Positions 34,992 through 43,657 of a stretch of DNA of 64,000 nucleotides are shown here, in pieces. The notes under the pieces were generated by a model, which was not told the DNA's origin, searched no databases, and was given only the letters and a program-made list of their open reading frames with translations. The translations under genes were made by a program, and so were the position numbers. This DNA comes from Mucilaginibacter sp. (GTDB taxonomy: Bacteria; Bacteroidota; Bacteroidia; Sphingobacteriales; Sphingobacteriaceae). The stretch spans positions 20,669 to 84,668 of the forward strand of contig JAQBOV010000018.1 in assembly GCA_028287895.1 (NCBI GenBank), written 5' to 3'. Every line of letters begins with the position of its first letter. Position 1 is the first letter of the stretch.

Positions 34992-37427
34992 ATGAAACTA
35001 TTTAAAGCCTTATTTTCTGTCGCTGTTACCTTATTATTGATCTGGGCGCTTCAAACCAAATTTGGTGAGGCACCCCCTATCGGCGCGTTTTTGAATCCGG
35101 CTACCGGTTTCTGGCAAAATGCGGAAAGCAAAAATATTTCTTCCGACAGTCTTCAACTGGACGGCCTGCAGGGCAGGGTGACGATACGGTATGATGAGCA
35201 CAGGATCCCGCATATTTTTGCCCAGAACGATCACGACTTGTATTATGCCCAGGGCTATATTACCGCCCGCGACCGTCTCTGGCAAATGGATATACAAACC
35301 CGCAGCGCAGCAGGCCGGTTAGCTGAAATTGCCGGCCCGAAAGCTTTGAATATTGACCGTTATCATCGTCGCATGGGAATGACCTATGGCGCCGAAAACA
35401 CCCTGAAGGGTATGATGAAAGACCCGGTGACCAAAGTGGTGATCGAGGCCTATACCGATGGGGTAAATCACTATATCCGCCATCTCAGCAAACGAGATTA
35501 TCCTATTGAATTTAAACTGCTGGATTACGCACCCGAACAGTGGAAGCCAATAAACTGTGCCTATCTGCTTAAACTCATGTCCGAAACACTGGCAGGGGGA
35601 TCTGATCAGTTTGCAATGACTAATAACTTAAAGCGTTTTGGCGCAAAGGATGTAAACGATCTTTTCCCTGATTATCCTTTTCACGAAGACCCTATTATAC
35701 CTGTTGGCACCAAATGGGATTTCAAACCCCTACCCGTGCCAAAACCATCATCAGATTTTATTGCTCAAATGACGGATAACATCAAACCCAAAGAACGGGT
35801 ACCGGGAATCGGCAGTAACAACTGGGTAATTGCGGGCAGCAAATCGGCCAGCGGCTATCCTATCCTTGCAAATGACCCGCATCTGAATTTAACCTTCCCG
35901 TCCATTTGGTACCAGTTGCAGATGTCATCACCAACGGTAAATGTTTACGGGGTATCATTACCCGGCGCCCCTTGCATCGTAATAGGTTATAATCAAAAGA
36001 TCAGTTGGGGAGTTACTAATGTAGATGCTGATATATTGGATTGGTACCAGGTTCGGTTTAAGGACAATAGCAAAAATGAATACTGGTATAATAACCAATG
36101 GAATAAAGTAAAAAAGCGTATTGAAGCAATTCATATCCGGGGGCAAAAACCACTTTATGATACCGTAATATATACGCATCACGGCCCGGTGGTATATAGT
36201 AATGTCAGCCAAAAGCCAAAAGAGCGCGAGAATATTCCGATCGGCGATGCCTTGCGCTGGGTGGCACACGATGAATCGGACGAGTTTATGACCTTTTACC
36301 TGCTAAACCGAGGGAAGAATTATGACGATTACCGCAAAGCTTTAACCTATTATACCGCCCCTGCGCAGAATTTCATCTTTGCAAGCAATGATAAAGATAT
36401 CGCCATCACCCCCAACGGTAAAATACCGTTAAAATTTAAGGACCAGGGTAAATTTATAATGGATGGCAGCGCCCCGGCAAATGATTGGCATGGCTGGATA
36501 CCTTATGATCAAAACCCAACCGTTAAAAATCCAGCCCGGGGATTTGTCAGCTCGGCCAATCAATCCTCAACCGACCAAACCTATCCATATTATATCAACT
36601 GGCGTTTTGAACTGTATGATCGCGGCAAACGCATTAACGACCGGCTGAAAGTAATGCAAAATGCCACGGTAGACAGTATGCAATTGATGCAAATGGATAA
36701 TTACAGTATGCGCGCCCAGGATGTTTTACCTGCGTTGATGAAGTATCTTGATCCCTCAAAACTTGGTAAAAGACAATTGGAGGCGTTACAAATCATTAAA
36801 AAATGGGATAAGCATTATGACGCATCTTCAGAAGGCGCTTCCATTTTTAACGCATGGTGGCTTAAATTTTACGGCATGACCTGGGATGATGAATTCGCAG
36901 ATAAAAAAATGCTGCTCAATTATCCATCGTTTGACCGGACAGAAAAGTTATTACTGACAGAATCCAATTCCAAATGGTTTGATGATATTAATACGCCAGC
37001 TAAAGAAACCTGTACGGACATTGTCATACGTTCCTTTACCGCCGCAGTGAATGAATTGCTGCGTAAATACGGTCAGCCAGGCCAAAAATGGCAATGGGGA
37101 AATATAAAAGATAGCCATATTAACCATTTGGCTGGTTTGCCCGGTTTTGGCACCGGTCATTTTTCTGCCGGGGGAACAGCGGCAGTGATCAATGCCCTAA
37201 AGGGAGGCAATGGGCCTTCATGGCGTATGGTGGTGCAAATGGGGCCGCAGGTAAAGGGCTATGGCATTTTCCCCGGCGGCGAATCCGGCAACCCAGGCAG
37301 CTATTTTTATGAAGATTTGTTTAATACCTGGAAAGATGGCAAGCTAAATGAGTTGCTGTTTTTAGGCGCTGAAAATGAAAAGTCCGAAAGGATAAAATCA
37401 ACATTAATATTAAATAAAACAAAATAA
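34992..37427 (+). CDS. Penicillin acylase family protein (Ntn hydrolase)
   Basis: About 811 residues. An N-terminal membrane/signal segment (MKLFKALFSVAVTLLLIWAL) precedes the alpha chain. The beta chain starts at Ser275 in PGIGSNNWVIAG: cleavage between Gly274 and Ser275 would expose the catalytic Ser. Other family landmarks are YDEHRIPHIFAQNDHDLYYA (residues about 62-81), LANDPHLNLTFPS, and AGGTAAVINA near the end. Members hydrolyse amides such as beta-lactam side chains or acyl-homoserine lactones; which one here is unknown. I start at MKLFKALF (34992), since the longer frame adds 13 residues before the signal segment. Full length and intact. Confidence 0.93.
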   Translation: MKLFKALFSVAVTLLLIWALQTKFGEAPPIGAFLNPATGFWQNAESKNISSDSLQLDGLQGRVTIRYDEHRIPHIFAQNDHDLYYAQGYITARDRLWQMDIQTRSAAGRLAEIAGPKALNIDRYHRRMGMTYGAENTLKGMMKDPVTKVVIEAYTDGVNHYIRHLSKRDYPIEFKLLDYAPEQWKPINCAYLLKLMSETLAGGSDQFAMTNNLKRFGAKDVNDLFPDYPFHEDPIIPVGTKWDFKPLPVPKPSSDFIAQMTDNIKPKERVPGIGSNNWVIAGSKSASGYPILANDPHLNLTFPSIWYQLQMSSPTVNVYGVSLPGAPCIVIGYNQKISWGVTNVDADILDWYQVRFKDNSKNEYWYNNQWNKVKKRIEAIHIRGQKPLYDTVIYTHHGPVVYSNVSQKPKERENIPIGDALRWVAHDESDEFMTFYLLNRGKNYDDYRKALTYYTAPAQNFIFASNDKDIAITPNGKIPLKFKDQGKFIMDGSAPANDWHGWIPYDQNPTVKNPARGFVSSANQSSTDQTYPYYINWRFELYDRGKRINDRLKVMQNATVDSMQLMQMDNYSMRAQDVLPALMKYLDPSKLGKRQLEALQIIKKWDKHYDASSEGASIFNAWWLKFYGMTWDDEFADKKMLLNYPSFDRTEKLLLTESNSKWFDDINTPAKETCTDIVIRSFTAAVNELLRKYGQPGQKWQWGNIKDSHINHLAGLPGFGTGHFSAGGTAAVINALKGGNGPSWRMVVQMGPQVKGYGIFPGGESGNPGSYFYEDLFNTWKDGKLNELLFLGAENEKSERIKSTLILNKTK

Positions 37428-37464
37428 ACGCTATGTCCTGCCAATTCGCCAAAGGCGGAGGTAA

Positions 37465-37503
37465 CTTATACGGCTTGTCCGTTGGCATTGCATAACGTAT
37501 AAG
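37465..37503. repeat. Intergenic hairpin after the penicillin acylase gene
   Basis: CTTATACG (37465-37472) and CGTATAAG (37496-37503) form a perfect inverted pair. It sits inside a longer imperfect arrangement: GGCGGAGG and CCTCGCC flank it at 37455-37462 and 37506-37512. Probably a terminator-like or repeat element between two plus-strand genes. Confidence 0.4.
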
Positions 37504-37562
37504 AGCCTCGCCTGGCAACCGGAATGACAACCTTTTTAACCGATCAAACAAAAAAAATAAAT

Positions 37563-37898
37563 ATGCTATTCCTAGTCATCATCATTCTATCCTTTGTAAG
37601 TGCTTACTTTCTACCCTGGTGGGTAGTAGCCATAGTTGCGTTTTTTGCTGCCTTTTTTATCGGCAAAACATCCGGACAGTCATTTTGGTCGGGCTTTGGC
37701 GCTGTGTTTATTGTGTGGACATTACTGGCCTTGTTTAAGAGCATACCTAATGACAATATGCTGGCTAAACGGGTTGCACAACTATTTCAGTTGCCCAACT
37801 GGATATGGATACTATTGATTACTGCCCTGATCGGTGGACTGGTCAGCGGCATGTCTGCTCTGTCAGGGGTGTTGGTTAAGAAGGCATTTAAGAATTAA
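37563..37898 (+). CDS. Small membrane protein, three helices, unknown
   Basis: About 111 residues. Hydrophobic helices are evident at about 1-25, 25-60 and 80-104. Conserved-looking Trp/Pro and Gly-rich stretches (YFLPWWVVAIVAFFAAFFIG, then SGMSALSGVLVKKAF) resemble small inner-membrane proteins common in Bacteroidota, but I cannot name the family. Start at MLFLVIIIL; the frame's earlier ATG at 37524 adds a polar leader. It stands alone between a hairpin and a terminator. Confidence 0.65.
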   Translation: MLFLVIIILSFVSAYFLPWWVVAIVAFFAAFFIGKTSGQSFWSGFGAVFIVWTLLALFKSIPNDNMLAKRVAQLFQLPNWIWILLITALIGGLVSGMSALSGVLVKKAFKN

Positions 37899-37914
37899 CC
37901 AGGCAAACAACCAC

Positions 37915-37956
37915 AAAAAAAGCGCCCACAACCCGCCATCCATGAGCGTTTTTTTT
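37915..37956. terminator. Bidirectional terminator
   Basis: AAAAAAAGCGC (37915-37925) and GCGTTTTTTTT (37946-37956) between two convergent genes form an A/T-flanked stem with a GC core, giving a T-run on both strands. Confidence 0.55.
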
Positions 37957-37967
37957 CGTGACAGGAT

Positions 37968-38645
37968 TTACAAACTTGCCAAAGCTTCCTTCAATGTTTT
38001 AACCGCAGGTTTGTTGCTTTTGGCTGTAGCAAATATATCCTCGGAACTCATATCATTGCCATAATAAGCGTGATTGGCTTCTTTATCTATTGATAAACTT
38101 GATCCGTTTATGCTAATGCCTGCAAACAATCCACGACTGCGGGAGTAGGAGTAAACTTCTGCTTCCAGCTTATAATCTGTATTAGCCGATGTAGTTCTGC
38201 CGACAGGCCCCGCAGCGGCAGAGGCGTCACCGCCAATAGTAAAGTCGCCATTTTTGACTTTTGCAAGCACGCCTTTATGACGGAACACCAGCACAAGGTC
38301 AACGGACTGGACACCTATCTGGGGGCCAATGCTTCCACCTGTGAGGGTTACAAATACCGGGTCACTCCACTTACCGTCATCCGTCTTTACAGTTGCTATA
38401 CCTTTGCCTCTTTTGCCGCCAATGCCTAAACCTGCATTGATCAGTTTGGGAATAATAACTACACCTTCACATCTGGAGATCAGATCATGAGGGATGCTTT
38501 CTTTCATTCTGCCAAATTCTTTTAAAACATTGGCAGCGCTGTGTATTTTTTCCGTTTGCTTGTCGTCATCAGCACGCATAGCGGAGGCGCATATTAGAAC
38601 TAAGCTAAAAAAAAACGGGAGGGCTAAAAATTTTATCGTTTTCAT
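37968..38645 (-). CDS. Lipid-binding SYLF domain protein, secreted
   Basis: 225 residues: signal peptide (KFLALPFFFSLVLICASAMRA) and a SYLF (YSC84/Las17-binding) domain: IPHDLISRCEGVVIIPKLIN, GLGIGGKRGKGIA, GGSIGPQIGVQSVDLVLVF, FTIGGDASAAAGPVGRTTSA. The domain binds phospholipid in eukaryotic members; the bacterial role is unclear, probably envelope-associated. Convergent with the small membrane protein through a shared terminator. The upstream region (38646-38714) has nothing notable. Confidence 0.9.
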   Translation of the reverse strand: MKTIKFLALPFFFSLVLICASAMRADDDKQTEKIHSAANVLKEFGRMKESIPHDLISRCEGVVIIPKLINAGLGIGGKRGKGIATVKTDDGKWSDPVFVTLTGGSIGPQIGVQSVDLVLVFRHKGVLAKVKNGDFTIGGDASAAAGPVGRTTSANTDYKLEAEVYSYSRSRGLFAGISINGSSLSIDKEANHAYYGNDMSSEDIFATAKSNKPAVKTLKEALASL

Positions 38646-38714
38646 GAGGTTAATAATTAATAATTATAAAACCCCAAAATTGCGTACTTGTTTGTATTAG
38701 TTGACTTTATAAAC

Positions 38715-39194
38715 CTAAGCCCGCTCTATTTTACAAATAAAACAGCAAGCTTGTGCATTTCGCGCATGCAGGTATGCAATGCCGGAATTCTGCTCAAAAA
38801 TTTCTGTTATCATTTCGTCAGCATCACCCTGGCCAACCAGCTTTGTCAAAACCATCATTTGCCCCTCGTTATAGCCAATCAATGTCAATGGAAAGCTTTT
38901 CTTGTCGGCATTTATTTCCGGCGGAAAACGATAAATATCTGCGTATTCCCCGACGTCGGCAGCATTAATAAATACAGGTCCCGGCTGGTTGTAGGCATTA
39001 TCAATTTCAAATGGGCTATGGGTAAACAGCAAACGCTTATCCACTCCTTTTTCAAACGGTTTTAATGATACCCTGCACGGCCCCAGGCTTGTCGCTATTT
39101 GTTCGGTCAACTGATGGCCAAAATCATCCTGACGGATTTCACGCACACGCTGTGCATAGTTTTTTGAGAGTGGCACAATTCTGAAATTATTCAT
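38715..39194 (-). CDS. DUF1203 family protein
   Basis: 159 residues matching DUF1203: FRIVPLSKNY at the start, then TSLGPCRVSLKPFEKGVDKR, then LLFTHSPFEIDNAYNQPGPV with FIN, and near the C-terminus IAYLHARNAQACCFICKI. The function of DUF1203 is not known. Cytosolic; no partner on its strand. A divergent LuxE-like gene begins 138 bp away. Confidence 0.85.
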   Translation of the reverse strand: MNNFRIVPLSKNYAQRVREIRQDDFGHQLTEQIATSLGPCRVSLKPFEKGVDKRLLFTHSPFEIDNAYNQPGPVFINAADVGEYADIYRFPPEINADKKSFPLTLIGYNEGQMMVLTKLVGQGDADEMITEIFEQNSGIAYLHARNAQACCFICKIERA

Positions 39195-39319
39195 CGCTTT
39201 AATTTTTTGATAACCAAATTTGCACTTATCTCACCCTTATTAGAACCCGGAACTTGCGGAGTTTTTCATCATCTATCCGTCATTTGCACATTTGCAATCC
39301 GCAGATCTGCACATTCGCT

Positions 39320-39327
39320 TATCTTTG
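39320..39327 (+). promoter_or_regulatory. Candidate -7 box with almost no leader (LuxE-like gene)
   Basis: TATCTTTG lies 5 bases before the ATG at 39333. The expected transcription start would fall at or within a few bases of the ATG, so the mRNA may be leaderless. TTTGCAC repeats (39215-39300) lie upstream in the divergent region. Confidence 0.4.
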
Positions 39328-39332
39328 CTTAC

Positions 39333-40319
39333 ATGATAAAGCCGGATAAGCAGCAGGTGTTCTCCATCAGTAATAAACAGCAATTTACTGATACCGCTTT
39401 GCAAGTGTTTCGTTTTCAAGCCCAAAGCTGTATTGTTTACCGAGAATTTATCACCAATCTGAAAGTTGATATCGAAGCTGTTAGCCACATCGGTCAGATA
39501 CCCTTTTTGCCGATCAGCTTTTTTAAATCACATCAGGTGCTCAGCGGTGCAGATAAGGTGCAAACCACTTTCACCAGCTCGGGCACTACCGGTATGACAA
39601 ACAGCCGGCACCTGGTTACGGATGTAAGCTGGTATCAGGAGAGCTTCCGCCGCGCTTTCGAAATCTTTTACGGTGACATTAAAAACTACTGCATACTGGC
39701 CCTGCTCCCATCCTACCTTGAAAGAGAAGGCTCGTCCCTGATCTATATGGCTGAAGATTTAGTGAGGCGATCTGCATACCCCGACAGCGGATTTTTTTTA
39801 TACAACCATGATAAACTGTCTGAGCAATTAAAAAAACAGCAACAGGCTAAAAAACCTACCCTGTTAATCGGTGTCACGTTTGCCCTGCTCGATTTTGCTG
39901 AACAATATCCGATCAATTTTCCTGAACTGATTGTAATGGAAACCGGTGGTATGAAGGGTCGCCGAAAGGAAATGATACGCGAAGAATTGCACCAGGTATT
40001 ATCTACCGGCTTTGGCGCTAATGCTATCCATTCAGAATATGGCATGACCGAGCTCTTCTCGCAGGCCTATTCAAAGGGCGACGGGGTATTCAATTGCGCG
40101 CCCTGGATGAAGGTGATCACCCGCGATACCAACGACCCGGTAAGTAACCTGGACAATGATAAAACAGGCGGCATTAATGTAATCGACCTGGCCAATATCA
40201 ATTCGTGCGCGTTTATCGCTACACAAGATCTGGGCAGAGTATACCCGGACGGCTCTTTTGAAGTGTTAGGGCGCTTTGATAACTCCGATATACGCGGCTG
40301 TAATTTACTGATCGGATAA
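39333..40319 (+). CDS. LuxE-like acyl-protein synthetase / acyltransferase family protein
   Basis: About 328 residues of the LuxE family (PF04443): FSISNKQQFTDTALQVFRFQ near the N-terminus, IPFLPISFFKSHQVLSG, the nucleotide-loop-like TSSGTTGMTNSRH, then ETGGMKGRRKEM and SEYGMTELFSQAYS, and the C-terminal TQDLGRVYPDGSFEVLGR. LuxE activates fatty acids as acyl-AMP; these Bacteroidota relatives lack lux partners and probably activate another carboxylate. The start at MIKPDKQQ (39333) agrees with relatives; the longer frame upstream is spacer translation. Confidence 0.85.
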   Translation: MIKPDKQQVFSISNKQQFTDTALQVFRFQAQSCIVYREFITNLKVDIEAVSHIGQIPFLPISFFKSHQVLSGADKVQTTFTSSGTTGMTNSRHLVTDVSWYQESFRRAFEIFYGDIKNYCILALLPSYLEREGSSLIYMAEDLVRRSAYPDSGFFLYNHDKLSEQLKKQQQAKKPTLLIGVTFALLDFAEQYPINFPELIVMETGGMKGRRKEMIREELHQVLSTGFGANAIHSEYGMTELFSQAYSKGDGVFNCAPWMKVITRDTNDPVSNLDNDKTGGINVIDLANINSCAFIATQDLGRVYPDGSFEVLGRFDNSDIRGCNLLIG

Positions 40320-40371
40320 AACTTAACTAACGGATAATTGTTATTTTTGCCACGCATCAAGCTATCATACA

Positions 40372-41019
40372 ATGATCGAGAAATTTTTGAACGACCAACA
40401 GGACCCTAAAGCAGTAGAGAAAGTTTACACCCGCCTGGTTGACCTGCTAACCACCGGCGAAGAGATAATTTACATCGCTACTCAAAAAAAACCATTGGTA
40501 AATCTGCTGCCTGACTGCGTGGCATTAACCAATAAAAGAGTTTTGTTTTTCACTCCGGCAAACCTTGGCCTTTCTATTAAGTTCATTGATTTTGTTTGGA
40601 AGGACATTGCTGATGTATTTACCAAAGAAGAAATTATAGGCGCTGTTTTTAGCGTAAAAACCACCAATGGCTCCGAAATGGGCGTTGATTACCTGCCTAA
40701 AGTACAGGCACGGAAATTATACCAGTACGCACAGGAACGTAAAGAAGCCGAGCGCGAAGCCCGTCGCCTGCGCGAGCTGGAACAAAAACGTGCAGAGTCA
40801 GGATCAATCAATCTGGCCGACCGTGCCAGTGGGCCCATACAGCCATCTGCACCAGAACCTCAGGCGGCACCGGTAGCTTCTGCTGCCGTACACCCAGATG
40901 CTCCAAAACCAGATGAACTGACCGAAAAACTAAAAAAATTAAGAACGCTGTTTGATAATGGCCTTATCTCACAGGAAGAATATAACCACAAGAAGCTGGA
41001 ATTATTGAGCGAATTGTAA
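40372..41019 (+). CDS. PH-domain and SHOCT-domain protein
   Basis: 215 residues. The N-terminal 110 residues look like a bacterial PH domain (LLTTGEEIIYIATQKKPLVN, then LTNKRVLFFTPANLGL). A charged coiled-coil (ERKEAEREARRLRELEQKRA) and a Pro/Ala-rich linker follow. The C-terminus is a SHOCT motif (KLKKLRTLFDNGLISQEEYN). SHOCT domains occur at ends of proteins involved in oligomerisation or secretion. Starts 52 bp after the LuxE-like stop, so it is probably cotranscribed. Function unknown. Confidence 0.8.
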   Translation: MIEKFLNDQQDPKAVEKVYTRLVDLLTTGEEIIYIATQKKPLVNLLPDCVALTNKRVLFFTPANLGLSIKFIDFVWKDIADVFTKEEIIGAVFSVKTTNGSEMGVDYLPKVQARKLYQYAQERKEAEREARRLRELEQKRAESGSINLADRASGPIQPSAPEPQAAPVASAAVHPDAPKPDELTEKLKKLRTLFDNGLISQEEYNHKKLELLSEL

Positions 41020-41291
41020 CAATGCCCTCCCCGATCGCTGGAATATAAGGCGCACAACGATCCGTCCGGCTGCTAAAGAATTTCCTATTTGGGAAAATCG
41101 GGGAGTCCATCTGCTGTCAAATAAAAACAGCGATTTACTGACGATCTTTACTTCAGCAGCTTTGGCATGAAAGGGTTCATCAGATAATTGAACTCTTCTT
41201 GACCATAGCAGAAGGAACTTTCAGCAGCAGATGTTGGTTTTTTTACTGAACGAATTGCCTGTTTGCTTTAAACTTTTGTCTGACCTTAAAA

Positions 41292-42575
41292 TTATTCAGC
41301 AATTATTAAAAAATAATTCTTCTTCCCTTTTTGTACTACCAGGAATTTGCCTCCTATTAAGTCTTGCTTATTGTACCTATCATCTGCTGTCTCCACCTTA
41401 TTTTTGTTAACGGCTACTCCGCCCCCCTGTATCATTTTTTTTGCTTCGCCTTTTGATGGGAATACGGCTGTTTTCGCCCCCAGCAGATCAATCACATTAA
41501 TGCCATTGCTGAGTTCATCCAAGGCTATTTTGAAGTTGGGTACACCCTCAAACAAAGCAAGTACTTCTGCCCCGTTCAATTCATTTAAAAATTCAATGCC
41601 GGTATTTCCAAACAAAAATTCAGATGACTTGATCGCTTTCTGATACTCTTTTTCTCCATGTGTACGGATCGTAATATCCATTGCGAGCGCTTTTTGCAAT
41701 CCCCTGAGATGAGGCGCTATCGTATGCTCGGCTTCCAGGGCTTCAATAATTCCTTGATCAAATAAAGTAAAAATCCTGATATAGGCTTTGGCATCCTCAT
41801 CGCTGGTGTTCAGCCAAAACTGGTAAAATTTATAGGGTGATGTCTTTTGCGGATCAAGCCATATATTGCCTCCTTCAGTCTTTCCAAACTTAGTTCCGTC
41901 TGATTTTTTGATCAGTTGCGTAGTTAATGCATAGGCTTCTCCGGCATCTTTGCGCCGTATCAGTTCGGTACCGGTAACAATATTACCCCACTGGTCTGAA
42001 CCGCCCATTTGCAAAACACATTGATGATGCTTCCACAAATAGTAAAAATCATAACCCTGTACCAGTTGGTAAGTAAATTCGGTGAATGACATGCCCGTAT
42101 CGCCACTGATACGGTTCTTCACCGAATCTTTGGCCATCATATAATTGACGGTGATGTGCTTGCCTACTTCGCGAATAAAACTCAGAAAGGTAAAATCCTT
42201 AAACCAATCATAATTATTCACCATTTGTGCGCTGTTGGCACTGCTATTAAAATCAAGGAATTTTTCGAGCTGTTTTTGTATGCCGGCAAGATTGTGCTGT
42301 AAAACATCTTCCGACAATAAATTACGCTCCTGCGATTTGCCCGAAGGATCGCCTACCATTCCGGTGGCGCCTCCCACCAAAGCAAATGGTTTATGTCCCG
42401 CGCGTTGAAAATGGATCAGTGTCATGATCTGCGCCAGGCTGCCCACGTGCAGCGAATCGGCCGTAGGATCAAAGCCTATATAGCCTGATGTCATACCCCT
42501 GTTTAACAATTCTTTGGTCCCGGGCATAATATCATGCAGCATGCCGCGCCAGCGTAGTTCTTCTACAAAATCCAT
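41292..42575 (-). CDS. tyrS: Tyrosyl-tRNA synthetase
   Basis: 427 residues, class I. The HIGH-type motif appears as [15 protein letters not shown], the tyrosine-binding [13 protein letters not shown] follows, and the KMSKS equivalent is [12 protein letters not shown], typical of bacterial TyrRS. C-terminal S4 RNA-binding domain ([18 protein letters not shown]) is complete. Monocistronic. The 272-bp spacer downstream (41020-41291) has an imperfect inverted repeat CTCCCCGAT/ATCGGGGAG at about 41027-41106 and no gene. Confidence 0.97.
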   Translation of the reverse strand: MDFVEELRWRGMLHDIMPGTKELLNRGMTSGYIGFDPTADSLHVGSLAQIMTLIHFQRAGHKPFALVGGATGMVGDPSGKSQERNLLSEDVLQHNLAGIQKQLEKFLDFNSSANSAQMVNNYDWFKDFTFLSFIREVGKHITVNYMMAKDSVKNRISGDTGMSFTEFTYQLVQGYDFYYLWKHHQCVLQMGGSDQWGNIVTGTELIRRKDAGEAYALTTQLIKKSDGTKFGKTEGGNIWLDPQKTSPYKFYQFWLNTSDEDAKAYIRIFTLFDQGIIEALEAEHTIAPHLRGLQKALAMDITIRTHGEKEYQKAIKSSEFLFGNTGIEFLNELNGAEVLALFEGVPNFKIALDELSNGINVIDLLGAKTAVFPSKGEAKKMIQGGGVAVNKNKVETADDRYNKQDLIGGKFLVVQKGKKNYFLIIAE

Positions 42576-42785
42576 CGTTTCTATTCAAAAATTGCAAATA
42601 TAACAGAATAATCGGCTGCTGTGGCCTTATTAAATATAAGGCATTATAAATCAAATCAGTGATGTGTTTTTTCAAGAAATCAATATGCTCGCAAAATCAA
42701 ATCTGTGTAATCATTCCTTTAATAATCGGTGAAATCCCCAAAAAATTCGTAATTTAAGCTGATAAGGGTATCTTGCTTAAGATTC

Positions 42786-43457
42786 ATGAATTTTCTATCG
42801 CATTATTATTTTGACCGGGGCAACACCAACTGTTACCATATATTAGGCACAGTATTACCCGATCTTTTAAAAAATGCAGATAAAACAATCATTATACATC
42901 CCGAAAAACTGCACCATCCGAACCCTGTCATAAATGATATTATAATTGGCTGGCGAAAACACCTGGAAGTTGACCGTTATTTTCACTCTTCTGTTTTTTT
43001 TATTACCCGCTCGCACGAATTAAAATTGCGCCTCAAGCCTGCAATTGCAGGATCGCCCGTAAAGCCATTTTTCCTGGGGCATATAGCCCTGGAACTGGTA
43101 CTGGATAATCTGTTGCTTACCACCGGCAAGGTATCTGTGGATGGATTTTATACACTTTTAGGCAGTTGCAATAACGAAATCATCCGCCAGTTTTTAAACT
43201 TCGCAGGCTTACAGCAGACCGATAAGTTCTTCAGTTTTTATGAAAAATTCAAAAGCAATCGCTACCTGGACACCTATGTAGACACACAGCAGATTGCCTA
43301 CGCGTTGAAACGTATTTGCATGCGGGTATGGGATGATCCTTTTACGCCCCGGCATGAACAGGAGATGAGTGCAATAATAACTACCTATCGAGGGAGTATT
43401 TATGATGATTTTACATTGATATTTGACGAAATCGCTGGTCTTTTAAGAAACGATTAA
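42786..43457 (+). CDS. AcpH/DUF479-like protein
   Basis: About 223 residues. The first residues MNFLSHYYFD and the following TVLPDLL mimic acyl-carrier-protein phosphodiesterase AcpH and DUF479 proteins (MNFLAHL.LA..., GN.L.D). Helical His/Asp-containing segments (GWRKHLEVDRYFHSS, FFLGHIALELVLDNLL) could hold a metal. This suggests a helical hydrolase, perhaps removing phosphopantetheine, but similarity is limited and I treat the activity as a guess. Confidence 0.6.
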   Translation: MNFLSHYYFDRGNTNCYHILGTVLPDLLKNADKTIIIHPEKLHHPNPVINDIIIGWRKHLEVDRYFHSSVFFITRSHELKLRLKPAIAGSPVKPFFLGHIALELVLDNLLLTTGKVSVDGFYTLLGSCNNEIIRQFLNFAGLQQTDKFFSFYEKFKSNRYLDTYVDTQQIAYALKRICMRVWDDPFTPRHEQEMSAIITTYRGSIYDDFTLIFDEIAGLLRND

Positions 43458-43586
43458 AATCTGCTGCTTGCTCCCGGGCCGTTTAATGTGCATGGCGGTC
43501 TATCAAAAAAGAGTAAAAAAATTCAATTACTGTCCTTGATTTTAGCAAAAAGGCTTCAAAATCAATATTTAACATTAAATTATTTT

Positions 43587-43615
43587 TTTGAACTAAAATT
43601 ATATCCGTACTTTTG
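43587..43615 (+). promoter_or_regulatory. rpsA promoter
   Basis: TTTG at 43587-43590 and TACTTTTG at 43608-43615, separated by 17 bases, fit the Bacteroidota -33/-7 pair. The -7 box lies 42 bases upstream of the rpsA ATG. Confidence 0.7.
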
Positions 43616-43618
43616 CAG

Positions 43619-43638
43619 TCCCAATTAACAAATTGGGA
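43619..43638 (+). promoter_or_regulatory. rpsA leader hairpin and AGGAG site
   Basis: TCCCAATT-AACA-AATTGGGA is a perfect 8-bp stem with a 4-nt loop at the expected 5' end of the mRNA. AAAGGAGAAAA follows (AGGAG at 43641-43645), 12 bases before ATG. A strong SD is unusual in this phylum, and a leader hairpin beside it could serve feedback control of S1 synthesis (inference). Confidence 0.5.
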
Positions 43639-43657
43639 AAAGGAGAAAATTTATTTA

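Noticed and set aside
34777..34992. Plus-strand frame of 71 codons before penicillin acylase
   Set aside because: Antisense to the AlkD stub, which has clear family similarity; no independent support.
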